Shown in pieces: positions 6,128-12,410 of a stretch of 14,235 bases of DNA (position 1 is its first letter; each line of letters starts with the position of its first letter). The stretch comes from Methanobacteriota archaeon. GTDB taxonomy: Archaea > Thermoplasmatota > E2 > DHVEG-1. The DNA lies in contig JAPKYG010000050.1 in assembly GCA_026394435.1 (NCBI GenBank), positions 1-14,235 on the forward strand. The letters run 5' to 3'. The notes beneath the pieces are model-generated. The model was not told the DNA's origin. It was given only the letters and a program-made list of their open reading frames with translations, and did no database searches. Both the position numbers and the translations under genes were made by a program.

Positions 6128-7156
6128 TTAATTCGGTGGTACCTCAAAGCTCCATCGGAGAGAGTCACCATTTGTAATCATACATTTATCAGCACCGACA
6201 TTTGGCAGCTCACCGTTCACATAATACTGCCAGTATTTTCCATTTGTTCCACCCACTACGTTATTGATGGAATTTACTAAGGTGGAATCAAACTGTGCAT
6301 AATAGATAGAGTCGACGGAGAACCCATTTTTTTCTGAGCATCGCTCCAACAAGGAAAACGCAGTGTCTCCCTTATAAGCAACAAGATTATCGCTGATGGT
6401 CCATCCATCGCCGAAGATTTCGATTCGTACACTGGTCTGATCGGATTTCTCTAGCCAAATTTCACTTTTTTCAGGAACCTTCATTGCAGTCCCCGTAAAT
6501 GAAAGCGCCACCAGACATAGTACGAGGAACACCGCGGGAACCTTATGAACCATCTTTATCTTGAAAGGTTGGATATTTTTGTTCTTTCGTGCGACATACG
6601 CCAGAACAGGAACTGCGATGGCGACAAACGTGACCACGCCAGAGATCATATGGTAAACCATGAACGGCAGTCCCGCGGTAAACACCGCGATAAGAGACGG
6701 TGCATCATGGGGGTACATCAGGTACCACCAACCAAGGTTTGTCCATACATCATACAGTAAGACAAATCCAACGCCAAGTCCGGCAGCAAGACCAACGGTC
6801 TTGAGACGCAGCTGTCCTAGTCCACTCCATAGTCGTTCTTTGTTGAATAGATTGATAAGTGCAATAATGGCAAACCCGGAGTACGTAAATAATACGATTC
6901 TGTTCATTTGATTTCCGACAAAAATCGGGTTTCCAATCAGCAAATCACTTCCGATCATGCTTGCAAGGGGGACAACTAACGCCAGGGGCGATCGCATTAC
7001 CATCACTGCCAGAAACGTCACTACCATAATGACTTCAAAGTTAGGAAACGGTTGTACTCCCATTCCAAAAAGGACATACCGTCCGATTGTTCCAAAAAGT
7101 ATAAGTCCTATCATGACTATCAATTGCTGTAGATTCGTCTGATTTTTTATGTTCAT
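6128..7156 (-). CDS. Membrane protein: ECF S-component-like domain fused to DUF4430
   Basis: At 342 residues this appears to be a two-part protein. Residues 1 to about 190 are a polytopic membrane domain with conserved-looking segments RYVLFGMGVQPFPNFE and PLASMIGSDLLIGNP, typical of ECF-type transporter S components (the DUF6580-like group), which bind a vitamin or similar small substrate. After a cytoplasmic basic loop (190-204) and one further membrane helix (about 205-224), residues 230-342 form an extracytoplasmic domain ending in the DUF4430 pattern GKYWQYYVNG...A.....GDSLRWSFE. DUF4430 is the domain shared with the C-terminal part of transcobalamin and intrinsic factor, so a cobamide-like ligand is suggested, but this is inference. 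No ECF ATPase or T subunit lies in the window. The ATG at 7156 follows GGGAGA with 8-base spacing. hflX is 57 bases upstream on the same strand with no T-run between, so the two may be cotranscribed. Confidence 0.8.
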   Translation of the reverse strand: MNIKNQTNLQQLIVMIGLILFGTIGRYVLFGMGVQPFPNFEVIMVVTFLAVMVMRSPLALVVPLASMIGSDLLIGNPIFVGNQMNRIVLFTYSGFAIIALINLFNKERLWSGLGQLRLKTVGLAAGLGVGFVLLYDVWTNLGWWYLMYPHDAPSLIAVFTAGLPFMVYHMISGVVTFVAIAVPVLAYVARKNKNIQPFKIKMVHKVPAVFLVLCLVALSFTGTAMKVPEKSEIWLEKSDQTSVRIEIFGDGWTISDNLVAYKGDTAFSLLERCSEKNGFSVDSIYYAQFDSTLVNSINNVVGGTNGKYWQYYVNGELPNVGADKCMITNGDSLRWSFEVPPN

Positions 7157-7213
7157 ATTAATGTTCTCCCTTTTTGTATGGAATACAATACTACGTATAA
7201 GATTTTTGTTTTA

Positions 7214-8494
7214 TTACAGAACATCGCCTTTTACCGCTCGACAGATAGCGATCAGCTTTTCTTTTATTTTCTCATTACATTCCACATCAACGGTAATAAC
7301 ATCACTATAGGTGATTTTCATAACCTGGGTCTTTTCATATAGTTGAGAGATAAACCCTTGCGATTTTTCTTCAAGAGGCAGTTGAAACGTTATCTTCACC
7401 ATATGGGGTAACGAATCGTAAATCGTCTGAAGCAACACATCGATATGTTTCTTTTCTTTCACAGAAATATCAACAAAGACATGGTCATCAATGATACCGG
7501 TTTGATCCAGATGCTCTCGGAGCGTATCAAGGGATTCATTATCGATCAGATCAATTTTATTTAACGCGATGATGATCGGTGCACCGACACCGATATTTCG
7601 TAATTCATTCAACGAAACGCGGAGTTTTTTTTCAACGACTTTTTTTGCTTCGCTGCCGTCCACAACCAAGACGACGACGTCAGCAAGCTCTATTTCCTCA
7701 AGTGTTGAGTGGAATGCATCAATGATGCATGCCGGGAGGTTCTCGATAAACCCGACGGTGTCGGTGAGAAGAATTGGGATTTTTTTCTCTTTACCTTTTG
7801 CGGTGATACTTCTCGTTGTTGTCGACAAGGTGGAAAACAGTTGTTCTTCCACTTTTACTTTTTCTCCAGAAAGCAGGTTCATCAGGCTGCTTTTCCCTGC
7901 ATTGGTGTACCCGGCAAGGGAGACAGAATAGAATCCGCTTTTCGATCTGGTTTGTCTCTGCAACTCTCTGTTCTCTCTGATTTTTTGGAGGTCTTCTCTG
8001 ATTTTTTTTGTTTGCCGTTTAATCATCTCATAGTAGTCATCAACCTGGTACTCTCCTCCTGCCATGAGACCAGGGTGTTCTCCTGCTTTTGTCCGGTGAA
8101 TCAGCTCTCGGACATAGGGTCGCTCGTATTGCAATTGCGCGAGTTTTACTTGGAGGAGCGCTTCCCGTCGTTCCGCGTGTTCTTCGAAGATAGCAAGAAT
8201 GAGCCGGATGCGGTCATAGACGTTGGTCTCAAACTTTTTTTCCAGGGCGAACCATTGAGATGGTTTGAGTTCCCCATTTACGATTACGAGCTCGAATGAT
8301 TCTTCTGCATCCTCAAAGTACTCTTTAATTTCGTCTACTTTTCCGCACCCAATATAAAAGTTCACATCCGGGTTTTCTCTATGTTGAATAAACTCTTTCA
8401 GAATAGTATACCCTAGGGTATCTGCCAGTTGAACAATCTCTGAAGTTGAATCGTCAAGCGAAATGAGAATCGCATTTTTCTGTTTCGTGTTCAT
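7214..8494 (-). CDS. hflX: GTPase HflX
   Basis: HflX is a translation-associated GTPase that binds the large ribosomal subunit near the peptidyl-transferase centre and, in bacteria, splits stalled or heat-damaged ribosomes. At 426 residues the protein has the usual arrangement: an N-terminal HflX domain (1 to about 100, with the IGCGKVDEI segment at 48-56), a coiled-coil linker (about 105-185, with the HPGLMAGGEYQVD motif), the G domain from about 190, and a small C-terminal domain. G motifs: G1 GYTNAGKSS (195-203), switch I LFSTLSTTTR (219-228), G3 DTVGF (245-249), G4 NKID (312-315). The ATG at 8494 has no clear Shine-Dalgarno; a TATA-like box on the minus strand near 8548-8558 could give a leader of about 30 bases. 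It lies divergent from a small zinc-ribbon gene. Confidence 0.94.
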   Translation of the reverse strand: MNTKQKNAILISLDDSTSEIVQLADTLGYTILKEFIQHRENPDVNFYIGCGKVDEIKEYFEDAEESFELVIVNGELKPSQWFALEKKFETNVYDRIRLILAIFEEHAERREALLQVKLAQLQYERPYVRELIHRTKAGEHPGLMAGGEYQVDDYYEMIKRQTKKIREDLQKIRENRELQRQTRSKSGFYSVSLAGYTNAGKSSLMNLLSGEKVKVEEQLFSTLSTTTRSITAKGKEKKIPILLTDTVGFIENLPACIIDAFHSTLEEIELADVVVLVVDGSEAKKVVEKKLRVSLNELRNIGVGAPIIIALNKIDLIDNESLDTLREHLDQTGIIDDHVFVDISVKEKKHIDVLLQTIYDSLPHMVKITFQLPLEEKSQGFISQLYEKTQVMKITYSDVITVDVECNEKIKEKLIAICRAVKGDVL

Positions 8495-8545
8495 TTTTTC
8501 TGAAATGAATAACGTTCCTTTCTACTTTAATTTTTGGCAATAAAA

Positions 8546-8560
8546 AATAGATATATTGAT
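8546..8560 (-). promoter_or_regulatory. hflX promoter candidate
   Basis: On the minus strand the sequence reads ATCAATATATCTATT, an acceptable TATA box. It predicts transcription start near 8525-8528, about 30 bases before the hflX ATG at 8494. Confidence 0.4.
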
Positions 8561-8615
8561 AGAGATCGTTTTTTGGAAAAAGCCATGAAAGATGCAAATA
8601 GAACTGTTAAAATGA

Positions 8616-8630
8616 CACAAAGTTTAAATA
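8616..8630 (+). promoter_or_regulatory. Strong TATA box of the zinc-ribbon gene
   Basis: CACAAAGTTTAAATA is a near-consensus BRE plus TATA (TTTAAATA, 8623-8630). Transcription would start near 8651-8653, giving a leader of about 11 bases before the ATG at 8664. Confidence 0.6.
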
Positions 8631-8632
8631 TG

Positions 8633-8652
8633 TGCTATGCTATTGCATAGCA
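8633..8652. promoter_or_regulatory. Perfect 8+8 bp palindrome between TATA and start site (operator candidate)
   Basis: TGCTATGC (8633-8640) and GCATAGCA (8645-8652) are a perfect inverted repeat around TATT. The repeat begins three bases after the TATA box and ends at the predicted transcription start, the place where an archaeal repressor would block RNA polymerase recruitment. Because it lies almost wholly upstream of the predicted start, a DNA operator is likelier than an RNA hairpin. Confidence 0.55.
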
Positions 8653-8663
8653 TTGATAGTACT

Positions 8664-8852
8664 ATGGAAATTATAGCGTGCCCACTCTGCGGTAGTAAAA
8701 ATACACATTCTTTGCTTGTAGGAAATCCAGCTCTACCATATTTTGCACGCGGATATGTTTGTGAAGATTGCGTTTTCAAAGGTGTCCCCCTCATATTTGC
8801 CTCGGAAAAGATATACCAAAATTTCTTGGATTTACAAAAAAATATGAAATAA
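8664..8852 (+). CDS. Small zinc-ribbon protein of unknown function
   Basis: A 62-residue protein with two knuckles, C6-x2-C9 and C33-x2-C36 (CPLC and CEDC), consistent with one bound zinc ion in a rubredoxin-like ribbon. A short helical tail (about 46-62, EKIYQNFLDLQKNMK) follows. The spacing between knuckles (23 residues) and the lack of other domains suggest a small adaptor or nucleic-acid or protein-binding module; no specific function can be assigned. The ATG at 8664 is chosen because a TATA box at 8623-8630 predicts a start near 8652. The in-frame ATG at 8637 lies upstream of that point and within the palindrome. The gene is divergent from hflX. The palindrome over its promoter suggests it is conditionally expressed. 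Confidence 0.75.
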   Translation: MEIIACPLCGSKNTHSLLVGNPALPYFARGYVCEDCVFKGVPLIFASEKIYQNFLDLQKNMK

Positions 8853-9000
8853 GGTCTATACCCTTATTTCCTTTCAAAAAAGGAGGAAAGGTATCGTTCT
8901 TCATAAGGATCCCCTTGATGTTTTTCCCTTTCCTCCCCGAATAACCAGACCCTTTATCATAATTATAAGGGAAAAAAAGAATAGTAAAAATATGTAGACC
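8853..9000. repeat. Concentrically nested inverted-repeat element
   Basis: Four inverted repeats sit one inside another. GGTCTA (8853-8858) pairs with TAGACC (8995-9000), CCCTTAT (8861-8867) with ATAAGGG (8965-8971), GGAGGAAAGG (8882-8891) with CCTTTCCTCC (8927-8936), and CATAAGG (8902-8908) with CCTTgATG (8913-8920, one bulged G). The outer arm begins on the base after the zinc-ribbon stop codon. No coding frame is convincing here. It could be the folded 3' untranslated region of the zinc-ribbon mRNA, an independent structured RNA, or the remnant of a small non-autonomous mobile element with short terminal inverted repeats. Confidence 0.45.
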
Positions 9001-9051
9001 GTGCAACCTGGCAAACGCGGATCGCGCTTCGCTGTTTGAATTATTGGCACG
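9000..9051. repeat. Second nested hairpin, locally GC-rich
   Basis: CGTGC (9000-9004) pairs with GCACG (9047-9051). Inside, CAAACGCG (9012-9019) pairs with CGC-t-GTTTG (9030-9038), with one bulged T. The stretch is richer in G and C than its surroundings, as is common for structured RNA in AT-rich archaeal genomes. It directly abuts the element at 8853-9000. Confidence 0.35.
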
Positions 9052-9187
9052 ATAACTATTGGAGTAATAAACTAGAAATACTTCCTATTTATGTTATTTT
9101 CGGGATATTACAAGCAAATATTTTCCTGAATTGAAAGTCCTATGGCCACAATTTGATCTTAGACCCGCAGTGACCCCAAATCCCATA
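9052..9187. other. Non-coding stretch with no recognised content
   Basis: No open frame of useful length with a start signal, no tRNA-like fold and no repeat was recognised here. Together with 8853-9051 and 9188-9292 it forms a gap of about 440 bases between two convergent genes, unusually long for this compact window. Confidence 0.5.
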
Positions 9188-9189
9188 CC

Positions 9190-9230
9190 CTACGTCAAGG
9201 TAGTTACTACCCTGATTTTTCTTTTTTTTG
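9190..9230 (+). terminator. Hairpin plus T-run terminator, with a competing stem
   Basis: GGTAG (9199-9203) pairs with CTACC (9207-9211) around TTA. CTGA and a T-rich tract (9216-9229, ATTTTTCTTTTTTTTG) follow at once. The same GTAG can instead pair with an upstream CTAC (9190-9193), so the terminator stem has a simple rival. It would end a plus-strand transcript coming from the zinc-ribbon gene or from the structured region. Confidence 0.5.
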
Positions 9231-9268
9231 TCAACGATTAACATAAAACCTGGGGAATTTTGATATAC

Positions 9269-9291
9269 GAGAAAAAAGGATAAAATTTCTC
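9269..9291. terminator. A/T inverted repeat after the CDP-alcohol phosphotransferase gene
   Basis: GAGAAA (9269-9274) pairs with TTTCTC (9286-9291). On the minus strand the sequence contains six T residues just past the stop at 9293, so it is a likely terminator for the minus-strand operon. Confidence 0.4.
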
Positions 9292-9292
9292 C

Positions 9293-9943
9293 TCATTTTT
9301 TCTTATTAAACCCGTTCCGAAACCATTTTAATGTAATATGAAAGCGTTGAATCGCGGTGATGTTTCCAACAACTGCAAAATAAATCAGCACCCATTCGAT
9401 AATGGTTGTGTTCCAGGGTAATTGAAGCGAAGAGCGCAGTGCAATGTGTTGAATAATGGGGAATACGATGAGCAGTGCGAGTCGATCTGCCCGTCCTAAC
9501 AATCCGGAATAATCTCGTTTATAGCCGATTGCTTGTGCTTGTGTTCCCATATAGCTGGTCAGTAACATGCCGATGATTGCAAGCAATCCAATAGGAGGTC
9601 GGCACCAAGGGCTCAGTGCAAGTGCACCAACCATGAATACGTCCGCGTACCGATCAAGAGCGTGATCAAGGAAATCTCCCCGTGCCGATGCCTTGTTTGT
9701 TAATTTTGCAACCTTTCCGTCGATTGCATCAAACAGGCCGTTGAGTAAAACAAACAGGGCAGCAAAAAATAAAAAGAAGTTCTGTAACTCACTTGATGGA
9801 TTTGAGAAATAAAAAAAACCTCCCGCGATCAGAGAGAAAAGAAGTGCAAACCAGGTGAGACTATCAGGGTTAATATGCGTGAAGTACTTCGCTATCATGG
9901 TCAGGAACGGATCTACTTTCCCTCGTGTTCTATCCAATACCAT
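9293..9943 (-). CDS. CDP-alcohol phosphotransferase, probable archaetidylinositol-phosphate synthase type
   Basis: This is an integral membrane enzyme that transfers a polar head group to a CDP-activated lipid with release of CMP. The 216-residue protein has about six membrane helices. The family motif is D72-x2-D75-G76-x2-A79-K80-x8-G89-x3-D93-x3-D97, complete except that the usual Arg is Lys80. The four Asp residues bind the metal ions and substrate. The beginning MVLDRTRGKVDPFL resembles archaeal archaetidylinositol-phosphate synthases, which use inositol-1-phosphate; another head group is possible. A longer frame starts at 9988, but the ATG at 9943 is chosen because AGGAG sits six bases before it, overlaps the stop of the upstream kinase, and leaves no overlap of coding regions. 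It is last in a tight minus-strand block. Confidence 0.88.
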   Translation of the reverse strand: MVLDRTRGKVDPFLTMIAKYFTHINPDSLTWFALLFSLIAGGFFYFSNPSSELQNFFLFFAALFVLLNGLFDAIDGKVAKLTNKASARGDFLDHALDRYADVFMVGALALSPWCRPPIGLLAIIGMLLTSYMGTQAQAIGYKRDYSGLLGRADRLALLIVFPIIQHIALRSSLQLPWNTTIIEWVLIYFAVVGNITAIQRFHITLKWFRNGFNKKK

Positions 9944-9951
9944 ATCTGCTC

Positions 9952-10506
9952 CTAAGCTGGAAAATCTTTGAGGATTTCCTCTGACCAATCAATCCGTCCT
10001 ATATTATATGTTTTTGTCGGTTGAAAGTTCTTTTTCGCAATCTTCAAGATTGATGCGGCAACCTCTTCGATGGTTTTTTTGGTTGTATCAATCTCAAAAA
10101 TATTTTTCGTAGGGTGTTGTTCCACTGCTTCGCAGAGAATCACATCTATGATTTCTGCGTCTATGTTTTCCTGTATTTTTTGATTGTTCCATTTTTTTTT
10201 CATTAACCTTTTTTTAAGTTCTTTGGGATGGCAACGGAGAATAATCACTTTTTCCATTGTTTTGAGAAGATGCGCAACATGTCCTTCGAAAAAAACAAGC
10301 TCGTTTGTAATGAAGTTCTTCTTGATGTATTTATGTAACTTGTCCATGTCAATGAGCAGTGAGTTTCTTTTCGTGTCCATGCCGTCAATACATCCGTTCT
10401 GTTTGGCAAGCTCGTGCAATCGAACAACAGTGTATCCTTGCTTCTGGAGCAGTGTCGCAACCGAGCTTTTTCCGGTTCCTGGGGTACCAGTGAGTGCGAC
10501 CCGCAT
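9952..10506 (-). CDS. Fap7/AK6-type adenylate kinase (ribosome assembly NTPase)
   Basis: This family (COG1936) couples adenylate-kinase/ATPase activity to late maturation of the small ribosomal subunit; the eukaryotic homologue is Fap7/hCINAP, which acts with uS11. At 184 residues the protein has normal archaeal size. Visible motifs are the P-loop GTPGTGKSS (7-15), a KRNSLLIDMDKL segment that lines the nucleotide site (about 46-57), FFEGHVAHLL (about 73-82), LRCHPKELKKRL (about 90-101) and the lid-like KKWNNQKIQENIDAEIIDVIL. The ATG at 10506 starts one base after the glyA stop codon, so it is probably translated by coupling with glyA. Eight bases separate its stop from the CDP-alcohol enzyme. 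Adenylate kinase activity and ribosomal role are known for the family, not shown here. Confidence 0.92.
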   Translation of the reverse strand: MRVALTGTPGTGKSSVATLLQKQGYTVVRLHELAKQNGCIDGMDTKRNSLLIDMDKLHKYIKKNFITNELVFFEGHVAHLLKTMEKVIILRCHPKELKKRLMKKKWNNQKIQENIDAEIIDVILCEAVEQHPTKNIFEIDTTKKTIEEVAASILKIAKKNFQPTKTYNIGRIDWSEEILKDFPA

Positions 10507-10507
10507 G

Positions 10508-11803
10508 TTAGATCAACTTATGGTAGTCATATCCCCGGAATCCTTCTTTGAAACAGTAACAAAGCTCTTGGAAGTCTTTCCGGAATTCTTTCACGTCGCC
10601 TTTGATTTTCTTGGGATTTTCTTTTTTCAGAAGCGCGCGTGCATAGAATGCTGCGACGTCAACCATTTCTTTTTCTTTCATCCCGATACGGGTGAGCTCT
10701 GGTGTTCCAAGCCTGAGCCCTGAGGGGTTGAGTGGGTCAGAGTCGCCTGGGATCATGTTCATGTTGGTGACAATACCGGCTTCCTCAAGGATTTTCGATG
10801 CTTCTTTGCCTTTTCCCGGTCCGATTTCTACCAGGACTTGATGTGATTTGGTGAATCCAAGTTTTTCCCCGAAGACTTTGAAGCCTTGTTCATGCAGCGC
10901 TTCTGCAAGGTGTTTTGCGTTCTTAATGGTTTGATCCGCGTACGCCTCCCCGAACTCGAGATGTTCAGCATAGGCAATTCCTTTTGCTGCAACATGGTGC
11001 AAGTGGTAGGAGGAGGTAACACCGGGGAAGACCCCAAATCCCAGTTTTCGTATGAAGGCTTTATCATCCTCGTTGTCTGCTTTGTGATCTGAAAGAATCA
11101 TCCCGCCTTGGGGGCCGGGCAGGGTTTTATGGGTGCTCCCATTCATTACATCTGCTCCCTCTCTGAGTGGGTCTTGGAATCGTTTCCCAGCAATCAGACC
11201 AAGCACATGCGCTGCATCATACACAACGTAGGCACCAACCTCGTGTGCTGCTTCCGCAATAGGTTTCAGCGGAGTCGGGAATAAGAAGACTGATTGCCCA
11301 CACAATGCGAGTTTTGGTTTGACCTGTTTAATAAGTTTCACCGCACCGTCGACATCTATGTTCATCTCTTCGTTGCTAAACGGGAACGAAACAAGGTTAA
11401 TGCCTCGGACTCCTGCAGCACCATATTTGCCAAACGAGATATGAGCACCATTCGCGGTGTCAAGAACGGTCGCGGTCTCACCAGGTTTGATAAGTGCTTT
11501 TAACACGGCCAGGTTTGCGATGGTTCCTGAGGTCGGTCGCACATCGGCGTAGTTGCAACAAAAGAGTTTTTTTGCAAGCTCCATGGTTTTTTCTTCGACA
11601 AGGTCAAAGAACTTGCATCCTTCGTAGTACCGGTTTCCCGGGGTACCTTCCGCGTACCGACCATGAAAATCAGTGATCAGCATTTCTCGACATAACGGTG
11701 AAAGGACATTTTCACTGGCGATCATCGGCAGAGAGTTGGCGAAAAACTCGTTGTTTTTCATCGCTTGTTTTCTGATATATTCAACCTCATCGTACCATTT
11801 CAT
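10508..11803 (-). CDS. glyA: Serine hydroxymethyltransferase (glycine hydroxymethyltransferase)
   Basis: This PLP enzyme interconverts serine and glycine with transfer of a one-carbon unit to a pterin carrier (tetrahydrofolate or tetrahydromethanopterin, depending on the organism). At 431 residues it has usual length. Diagnostic segments are ASENVLS near the N-terminus, the substrate-site EGTPGNRYYEG, the cofactor-site VYDAAHVLG with Asp196, and the PLP lysine K226 in GSTHKTLPGPQGG. The frame extends to a TTG at 11815, but GGTGGAT five bases before ATG 11803 gives the best start (MKWYDEVEYI). In contrast to its neighbours it is preceded by a 73-base gap with a 14-bp palindrome and a TATA-like CTTTTTATTG, so it may have its own promoter. 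It runs directly into the Fap7-like gene. Confidence 0.95.
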   Translation of the reverse strand: MKWYDEVEYIRKQAMKNNEFFANSLPMIASENVLSPLCREMLITDFHGRYAEGTPGNRYYEGCKFFDLVEEKTMELAKKLFCCNYADVRPTSGTIANLAVLKALIKPGETATVLDTANGAHISFGKYGAAGVRGINLVSFPFSNEEMNIDVDGAVKLIKQVKPKLALCGQSVFLFPTPLKPIAEAAHEVGAYVVYDAAHVLGLIAGKRFQDPLREGADVMNGSTHKTLPGPQGGMILSDHKADNEDDKAFIRKLGFGVFPGVTSSYHLHHVAAKGIAYAEHLEFGEAYADQTIKNAKHLAEALHEQGFKVFGEKLGFTKSHQVLVEIGPGKGKEASKILEEAGIVTNMNMIPGDSDPLNPSGLRLGTPELTRIGMKEKEMVDVAAFYARALLKKENPKKIKGDVKEFRKDFQELCYCFKEGFRGYDYHKLI

Positions 11804-11847
11804 AAAATCCACCAAAGCTGTATCTTTGACTTCAATAAAAAGGTAAT

Positions 11848-11861
11848 GGAAAACGTTTTCC
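11848..11861. promoter_or_regulatory. Perfect 14-bp palindrome upstream of glyA
   Basis: GGAAAACGTTTTCC is its own reverse complement. On the minus strand it lies after the zinc-ribbon gene stop (11877), upstream of a TATA-like CTTTTTATTG (11842-11833) and of the glyA start (11803). It could be a regulator site for glyA. Read as RNA it forms a five-pair stem with loop ACGT followed by ATTACC and five U residues, so it could equally be a terminator for the upstream genes. Confidence 0.5.
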
Positions 11862-11876
11862 TAGAGAAACCAGGAA

Positions 11877-12410
11877 TTATTTTTTCTTTTCATCGCGTAT
11901 TTTAAATAAAGACGGCAGATGAATCGTATAGGTTCCATCTTTTTGGATCACAATCGGTTCTTTCTCCAACAGTCCTTTGAGGTCGATATGATATTTCCCT
12001 GGTTGTTCCACCCCAATAGTCTCCGGTGTATCTGAATGATCTACCTCAGCTTTTATTTTTTCAATAATCGCTTTCCGTTGATCATCACTTATTGGTTCAC
12101 CGAGGTTGATTTTTTCTGCTGGTTCTTCTTGTTCGATCTGGTCTTCGATCATCTTTCGTAGGTCTTTTGGTTTCAGCGTAATCCATGTCTCGGTACCCTT
12201 CAGCGTACCCTTGTTTTTTTCGACAGCAAGCTCCATGATTTTGGTGGTGAGATCCTGACCGATCCCCTTACTCATGATATCTCGTTCTGTTTCATTTAAT
12301 GGTTGTTTCGTGAAAAAAAACCTGTTTCCCCCGCACCCTGGGCATCCTTTCAACAACTGCGAGGATCCTTCTTCAAAGACATGACCACATTTGAGACATT
12401 GATGTGGCAT
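11877..12410 (-). CDS. oapC: DUF2072 zinc-ribbon protein (OapC/ArvC family)
   Basis: A 177-residue soluble protein of an archaea-specific family (COG3364). The N-terminal zinc ribbon is C5-x2-C8 ... C23-x2-C26 (MPHQCLKC, GCPGCGG). A long charged, low-complexity middle follows (about 60-125), then a conserved C-terminal domain (about 130-172) with the pattern QPGKYHIDLKGLLEKEPIV and a final GTYTIHLPSLF. The function is unknown. Homologues lie beside the DUF2073 protein and an Era-like GTPase in many archaea; in haloarchaea they have been called origin-associated proteins (Oap). I give the name from memory of family nomenclature. The ATG shares its first base with the last base of the preceding stop (TAATG), and AAGGAGC lies just upstream, so translation is likely coupled. 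Confidence 0.85.
   Translation of the reverse strand: MPHQCLKCGHVFEEGSSQLLKGCPGCGGNRFFFTKQPLNETERDIMSKGIGQDLTTKIMELAVEKNKGTLKGTETWITLKPKDLRKMIEDQIEQEEPAEKINLGEPISDDQRKAIIEKIKAEVDHSDTPETIGVEQPGKYHIDLKGLLEKEPIVIQKDGTYTIHLPSLFKIRDEKKK

Noticed and set aside
6566..6590. A third copy of the TTTTTGTTCTTT motif inside the ECF-like gene.
   Set aside because: The match is short, lacks the hairpin, and is explained by Lys/Asn codons of the cytoplasmic loop on the minus strand.
7709..8299. Long plus-strand open frame antisense to hflX.
   Set aside because: It is the shadow of a well conserved GTPase gene; its translation is Cys/Phe/Ser-rich and lacks domain features.
8882..8892. GGAGGAAAGG resembles the conserved GAGGAAAGUCC segment of RNase P RNA.
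   Set aside because: The following UCC is missing, and no ACAGAA-type partner needed for the central pseudoknot was found downstream on this strand.
8791..9006. Minus-strand open frame of 71 codons overlapping the zinc-ribbon gene.
   Set aside because: It overlaps a better supported gene, passes through the nested inverted repeats, and shows no recognisable domain or ribosome binding site.
10184..10723. Long plus-strand open frame antisense to the Fap7-like gene and the end of glyA.
   Set aside because: It crosses a junction between two clear genes and its hydrophobic translation is an expected by-product of Lys/Glu-rich coding on the other strand.
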